From Flavobacteriales bacterium UBA5040 (GTDB lineage Bacteria; Bacteroidota; Bacteroidia; Flavobacteriales; Weeksellaceae): DNA of 64,000 nucleotides. Where the stretch lies: the NCBI GenBank assembly GCA_002415135.1, contig DIBY01000011.1, positions 49,291 through 113,290 on the forward strand, read 5' to 3'. Made by a program: the position numbers and the translations under genes. Below the pieces are notes generated by a model. That model searched no databases and was not told the DNA's origin. It was given only the letters and a program-made list of their open reading frames with translations. Numbering within the stretch: the stretch's first letter is position 1; each line of letters starts with the position of its first letter. This document shows, in pieces, positions 60,184 through 64,000 of the stretch.

Positions 60184-62997
60184 TTACTTTCTAATTATTA
60201 CTGATGAATAGATCATGGCTCCACTTTGGGAAGCTTTTAAAACATAAGTTCCTTTTGGTAAACTTTCGATACTGAATTCTTCATCTGATTTAACATTCTT
60301 TTTAGTAAGTACTAATTTCCCGCTCGTATCAAATAGTTCTACATCTGCAGCTTTACCATTTTTTCCCTCAAACTTAATATGAATCGGACCTCTTGTAGGA
60401 TTTGGATAAACCTGTGTACTGAGCAGGGTATGTTGAGCGTTTCCTGTTGCTAAACCATCGTCATCTATTTTAGTGGTAAACGCTCCTCTTCCATAAGTCA
60501 CGGCTAAGATCGTCTTATCAGATGGTCTGTAATCGAAATGATTAATTTTAAATTTACCTAAACCGTTAGAATACAAAGCCCAAGTTGGCGTGGCAGATTG
60601 GAAGTTTGCCGTTCCCCAAACTCCGAAATAGGTTCCAAGAATTACTTCGTTATTATCTTCCGGATTCATGAAGATCGCTTTAACAGGAATGTCTGGAAGA
60701 TTTCCTTCTTTTGAAACCCACGTAGATCCAGCATCAGTACTGTAAAACACACTCGTTTTATTAAAATTAGATACGGTAACCATTATTTCACTTTCCGATA
60801 TTCCTAATTTAACATCAGAAATATAGCCTCCAAAATTAAAACTGTATAAAGAGACCGCTGGTGTTGTATCAGCATTCGTTACTTTGTATAATTTCCCAGA
60901 AGAAAGACCAAGAAAAAGAGTAGAGCTTGTAGTACTATAAGGTGATACTAAAATATCAGATATATTTTCACCGGCGGCAACTGAGGCAATGGAAAGCTGA
61001 CTTCTTGTTGGCGCAAAAGGTAATGTTGATAAACCTGTAATTCTATTTAAAGTTACGGAAGTACTGTTAGCTGAAGCATTGGTGTAAGCAATATCCAGGT
61101 TTCTATCGACCGCCAACGGATTAATGAACTGTCCTGCATCTCTTTGTGCTTTGGTAGAAAGCAGGTAGTAACTTCCTTGTGCATTGAATATAATGTGGTA
61201 ATTGTACACATACGAAGCAATCAAATACTTATCTTGATCATCAAATGCAGTATAAGCACCATCGCCGCCGTACACTTCAGAATTAGCATAGAAATTATTA
61301 GCTAAAGCAACTCCTTCAAGCTGTTGTGTTCCGTTATCCTGGGCACCAAGAATCATCTGTTCATTCGAAAACGAAGCAGTTGGATTTAAGGTTCCGTGAT
61401 AAAATTGCGTGATATTTAACTTTTTGTTTCGCACTCCAACAGCGCTGGTATTGGCCAGATTATTTTTGTCAGCGGTAAAAAAAATACCACCATCATTTCC
61501 CATGACAAATTGGTCAGGATTTTTAGGATTAAAAACAAGGGCGTGTTGATCCGCATGAACTAAGGAAATGCTGGTCGATCCCATCACATTATTATTAGAC
61601 CATTTGGTATATTGAGTCCAGGTTGCGCCACCATCATTTGATTTGTAAGAATCGATTCCTCCTACATATACCTGTTCATCATTGGTTGGATCTGTTTCAA
61701 GAACCAAATCATAGAAAGCTTGTCCTCTGGTGAAATCATTATCAGGTTGTCCGGTGTCGATAGGATTTGGTAACGTAATACCTGAAGCTGCAACATTGGT
61801 AGAAATCCAAGTGGTGCCACCATCGATGGTCTTTGCCATTCTTATAGGCTCTGAGGTATTCGCTCCCTGCATCAATGCGTAAGCTTTTAAAGGATTTGTC
61901 GCAGAAACTTCAACCATTACTCTTGAACCCGGATTGCCAACATCATACACATTTGTAAACGAGACTCCGTTGTTGGTTGATTTAAAAATTTTACCACCAG
62001 ATGTTGTTCCACCATAAAGACTTCTTCTTGTTGCGACCCAAATTGCATTATCGGCGCCAACTTCAATATCCTGAATGTCATAACCCCGAGGGCCAGCTAA
62101 CAAGCTGTTTAATAAAGTAAAGTTAGTTCCATCTGTAGATTTATATAAACCAGATTGGTCTAAACCTGCAAAAGTAGCTGCATCGGCAAAATAGGATCCT
62201 GCAACTCCAGCATAAACTTCAGAAACACCGTTATTATTGACAACTTTTATAGATGGGACATTATAGTTTCCTCTTTTCACGCCGTTTCCAGCATAACCGT
62301 TTTCAAAAGCAAATATCTGGTTCCAGGTACTTCCTCCATCGGTGGTTTTCCAAATGCCTAAGCCGCTGAAGTCACTTGTTTCTACCTCGCCTGTACCGAC
62401 ATAAAAAATCTGAGAATTATTGGGATCAGACGTGATGCATGAAACGGTAGTGTTGGACCAGAATGCATCGACTAAAGTCCACTCTGTGTTGGCATCGGTG
62501 ATATCGTTATTATACCATAATCCACCAGAAACTCCGCCTGCCCAAACTTTTTTACCCGTAGTATCGTTCGGATCAAACATTATCGCTCTCACTCTTCCGG
62601 CCACGGAATAAGGACCTCTTTCAACCCACTGATTCGTAATACCGTCTTTATTGGCGGCACTTTTAACACCGCTAAAGAGTTTTAAATCTTTTTGTTGTAA
62701 AAATTTTCCTGCCTTTACATCTTGTTCCAGATTAACATAATTTTGATTGCTTACGGTCCCTGTTTCAGGATCCATGGTGGCAATATAATCATGAACATAA
62801 TATTCGTCAGGAGGTTTTTGATGGTTGGCTTTTGCATACTCAACACGCTTTTGATAGCTGCTGACAATTTCTTTGATATTCTTCAGATACGTCTTATTAA
62901 TCTGCGTATCTGTAGTGGTAGTGGTTTCTTTTACCTGCGCGTTTAGATAGACTGCAGCGATGGTAAAAGTTACCCCGAAAATCAATTTTAGATTCAT
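60184..62997 (-). CDS. Large secreted T9SS protein with BNR/VPS10-type beta-propeller repeats
   Basis: A 937-residue extracellular protein. Signal peptide MNLKLIFGVTFTIAAVYLNA; the central 700 residues are built from BNR/sortilin-like propeller blades with repeating DGGSTWNQ, SNDGGATWTQY, NGVSF, STDAGSTWVS and TDGTNFT Asp-box segments. The C-terminal T9SS type A sorting domain (VYPNPTRGPIHIKFEG ... DTSGKLVLT ... LPKGTYVLKASQSGAMIYSSVIIRK) covers about the last 75 residues. Likely surface-attached or released; similar proteins are annotated as glycosyl hydrolases or adhesins, but no catalytic signature is seen. A -7 element lies just upstream. Confidence 0.9.
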   Translation of the reverse strand: MNLKLIFGVTFTIAAVYLNAQVKETTTTTDTQINKTYLKNIKEIVSSYQKRVEYAKANHQKPPDEYYVHDYIATMDPETGTVSNQNYVNLEQDVKAGKFLQQKDLKLFSGVKSAANKDGITNQWVERGPYSVAGRVRAIMFDPNDTTGKKVWAGGVSGGLWYNNDITDANTEWTLVDAFWSNTTVSCITSDPNNSQIFYVGTGEVETSDFSGLGIWKTTDGGSTWNQIFAFENGYAGNGVKRGNYNVPSIKVVNNNGVSEVYAGVAGSYFADAATFAGLDQSGLYKSTDGTNFTLLNSLLAGPRGYDIQDIEVGADNAIWVATRRSLYGGTTSGGKIFKSTNNGVSFTNVYDVGNPGSRVMVEVSATNPLKAYALMQGANTSEPIRMAKTIDGGTTWISTNVAASGITLPNPIDTGQPDNDFTRGQAFYDLVLETDPTNDEQVYVGGIDSYKSNDGGATWTQYTKWSNNNVMGSTSISLVHADQHALVFNPKNPDQFVMGNDGGIFFTADKNNLANTSAVGVRNKKLNITQFYHGTLNPTASFSNEQMILGAQDNGTQQLEGVALANNFYANSEVYGGDGAYTAFDDQDKYLIASYVYNYHIIFNAQGSYYLLSTKAQRDAGQFINPLAVDRNLDIAYTNASANSTSVTLNRITGLSTLPFAPTRSQLSIASVAAGENISDILVSPYSTTSSTLFLGLSSGKLYKVTNADTTPAVSLYSFNFGGYISDVKLGISESEIMVTVSNFNKTSVFYSTDAGSTWVSKEGNLPDIPVKAIFMNPEDNNEVILGTYFGVWGTANFQSATPTWALYSNGLGKFKINHFDYRPSDKTILAVTYGRGAFTTKIDDDGLATGNAQHTLLSTQVYPNPTRGPIHIKFEGKNGKAADVELFDTSGKLVLTKKNVKSDEEFSIESLPKGTYVLKASQSGAMIYSSVIIRK

Positions 62998-63020
62998 TAT
63001 AAATTTATTTAGTTCAATAA

Positions 63021-63028
63021 CAAATATA
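63021..63028 (-). promoter_or_regulatory. -7 element of the large T9SS gene
   Basis: TATATTTG on the minus strand, 23 bases upstream of the ATG at 62997. Confidence 0.5.
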
Positions 63029-63118
63029 AATCTATATGCTGAATAAATTGATTAATTAATAAATAAAAATCATATTTATATACATATTGATACTAGTTAA
63101 GAAAATTTTGTATAAAAA

Positions 63119-63556
63119 TTATTCGGGAACATCCTCTGTTGGTATCGATTCTTCGTTATTTAAATTGTAGGTGAAAGCAATTCTTTGTGCTATTTCTTTT
63201 TTCTTTTTTAAATCTTCTGAAATCAAGAAAACTTCTTTTAGATTAAAGTTATTTCTATTGTTAACATTCTCGCCACTTAAAGTAATCGTTGGTTGTTGTT
63301 CCGGAAAATAAATTCCATTTAATTGAATTGTTTCTCCAACATTCTTTTTCGTTAATTCTATTTTTACATTTCCTACCAATAAATATTTTACTTCAAGCTG
63401 AGGATTTTTTTTGATCACAAGCTCAAATTTTTCAGCTGGGGCTCCTTTTACACCGCCATGAGTGGTGCTATGAGAAGCTTTGATCAACTGGAAGTTTTGA
63501 GCAGCGGCGCAACTGCTTAAAAAAAATGACATCAATAGATAATTAAAGGTTTTCAT
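63119..63556 (-). CDS. Hypothetical lipoprotein
   Basis: A 145-residue protein with a signal peptide and lipobox-like LSSC (Cys16) in MKTFNYLLMSFFLSSC. The mature region has beta-like strands (FELVIKKNPQLEVKYLLVGNVKIELTKKN, QPTITLSGEN) and an acidic C-terminus ending EESIPTEDVPE. No domain I recognise. It is about 120 bases upstream of the large T9SS gene on the same strand, and the -7 element of the T9SS gene lies in the space between them, so separate transcription is likely. Confidence 0.72.
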   Translation of the reverse strand: MKTFNYLLMSFFLSSCAAAQNFQLIKASHSTTHGGVKGAPAEKFELVIKKNPQLEVKYLLVGNVKIELTKKNVGETIQLNGIYFPEQQPTITLSGENVNNRNNFNLKEVFLISEDLKKKKEIAQRIAFTYNLNNEESIPTEDVPE

Positions 63557-63935
63557 GTCGGTGTTTTTTTAATTAATAAAGGAATATACAAAAAGCTTTC
63601 TGACTTTTCGATAATTATTTTTAGTGGTAAAATAGAAATGATTTAAAGATGACAGATTGATCGTAACTATAAGTTATTGATTTAATGATAATTAAAATTA
63701 GTTTTTGCAATGCCTTTATAATTTTGTAACATTTACGTAGAGCATTCAGATTGACATTTATTAGTATTCTGTCTAACTATGATTGGAGGGTTAGCTGCTT
63801 TTTATTTTGTAGGAAAGGGATGGTTTGAAAAAAATTTCGGTAAATATTTCAAGCAGATTGAATCTCTGATAAACGATTTAAAGTAAAAAACTTCCCACGA
63901 ATTGTAGAAAGTTTTGTTAAATATTGTGGTAAAGT
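63557..63935. other. AT-rich spacer near the right edge
   Basis: No confident gene. A 35-codon frame starting ATG at 63779 on the plus strand (hydrophobic start GGLAAFYFVGKGWF, then a charged helix) is possible but too short to call with confidence. No hairpin or repeat is evident. Confidence 0.35.
63779..63886 (+). CDS. Possible small peptide, 35 residues
   Basis: Starts MIGGLAAFYFVGKGWFEKN and ends FKQIESLINDLK: a short hydrophobic segment followed by an amphipathic charged helix, as in small membrane peptides. The frame is closed upstream by TGA. No other support; codon bias cannot be judged at this length. Confidence 0.25.
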   Translation: MIGGLAAFYFVGKGWFEKNFGKYFKQIESLINDLK

Positions 63936-64000
63936 TTATTTTAATGCAGAATTGTTAAGTGTACTTAAAGCACTTTTCAACTCTTCATAGGTAAATCCAT
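63936..64000 (-). CDS. C-terminal end of a gene running off the right edge
   Basis: On the minus strand an open frame enters from the right edge and ends with GFTYEELKSALSTLNNSALK and a stop at 63936-63938. The composition looks coding (Leu, Ser, Lys, Glu), but only about 20 residues are visible, so the family cannot be named. Confidence 0.4.
   Translation of the reverse strand, partial: GFTYEELKSALSTLNNSALK

Noticed and set aside
1..64000. tRNA, rRNA, tmRNA, integrase or phage genes
   Set aside because: None recognised by reading the sequence; a tRNAscan or Rfam search would be needed to exclude small RNAs fully.

Overview
The window looks like a chromosomal segment of a flavobacterium, most likely in the Weeksellaceae (Chryseobacterium/Kaistella type). 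Pointers are the low GC content, two proteins with type IX secretion (T9SS) C-terminal sorting domains, a DUF3098 protein between ftsX and uppP, a mevalonate-pathway kinase, and several TAnnTTTG -7 promoter elements, which are the Bacteroidota signature. I see no rRNA, tRNA, CRISPR array or prophage. Taxonomy is inferred from gene content, not from a search.

Layout. 1-4.1 kb: cell-envelope and RNA-modification cluster (ftsX end, DUF3098, uppP, truB, a small outer-membrane protein, rluF). 4-8.1 kb: M48 membrane protease, HD hydrolase, a DUF1003 gene broken by a 187-bp frame-shifting tandem duplication, and a small conserved-looking protein. 8.2-13 kb: SulP anion transporter, DUF488, a PEB3/AcfC-like periplasmic binding protein, lipoproteins, cupredoxin and DUF4142. 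13.6-20.2 kb: M20 amidohydrolase overlapping alanine racemase, an MDR oxidoreductase, pterin dehydratase, DUF2024, TlpA and an SDR. 20.3-25.1 kb: calcium-type P-ATPase, FAD oxidoreductase and HbpS-like protein. 25.1-27.2 kb: a REP/RAYT locus (single-domain HUH transposase with decayed C-terminal fragments and at least six REP-like sites) next to a retropepsin-TPR protein.

27.3-33.7 kb is a minus-strand fatty-acid oxidation operon (acyl-CoA dehydrogenase, four-helix-bundle protein, thiolase, FadB-like multifunctional enzyme, MarR regulator). 33.9-39.8 kb: FecCD-type ABC transporter, TlpA lipoprotein, PaaE-like reductase, SanA-like protein, uridine kinase, DivIC/FtsB-like protein, and a small lipoprotein separated by one in-frame TGA from a Cys-rich tail. 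39.9-44.5 kb: methylmalonyl-CoA mutase small subunit, an inverted-repeat-bounded GxxExxY gene, a methyltransferase, a lipoprotein and a dipeptidase. 44.6-48.2 kb: T9SS cargo, SDR and etfBA. 48.4-57.8 kb: orphan histidine kinase, bifunctional nuclease, NupG-like permease, thiolase, UMF1 transporter, mevalonate kinase, UbiA prenyltransferase and an RluB-type pseudouridine synthase. 57.9-63.6 kb: TonB receptor, large T9SS BNR-repeat protein and a lipoprotein.

The most coherent system is regulatory. The 18-bp palindrome TACTATGCATGCATAGTA occurs upstream of the marR-fad operon (one perfect copy and one with a single mismatch, centres 84 bp apart) and again, perfect, 13 kb away in front of etfBA. 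ETF is the electron acceptor of acyl-CoA dehydrogenase, so this looks like a MarR-controlled beta-oxidation regulon. A second theme is small inverted-repeat-bounded cassettes (four-helix-bundle protein, GxxExxY protein) sitting inside metabolic operons. In the GxxExxY case the repeat appears to supply the start codon of the next gene.
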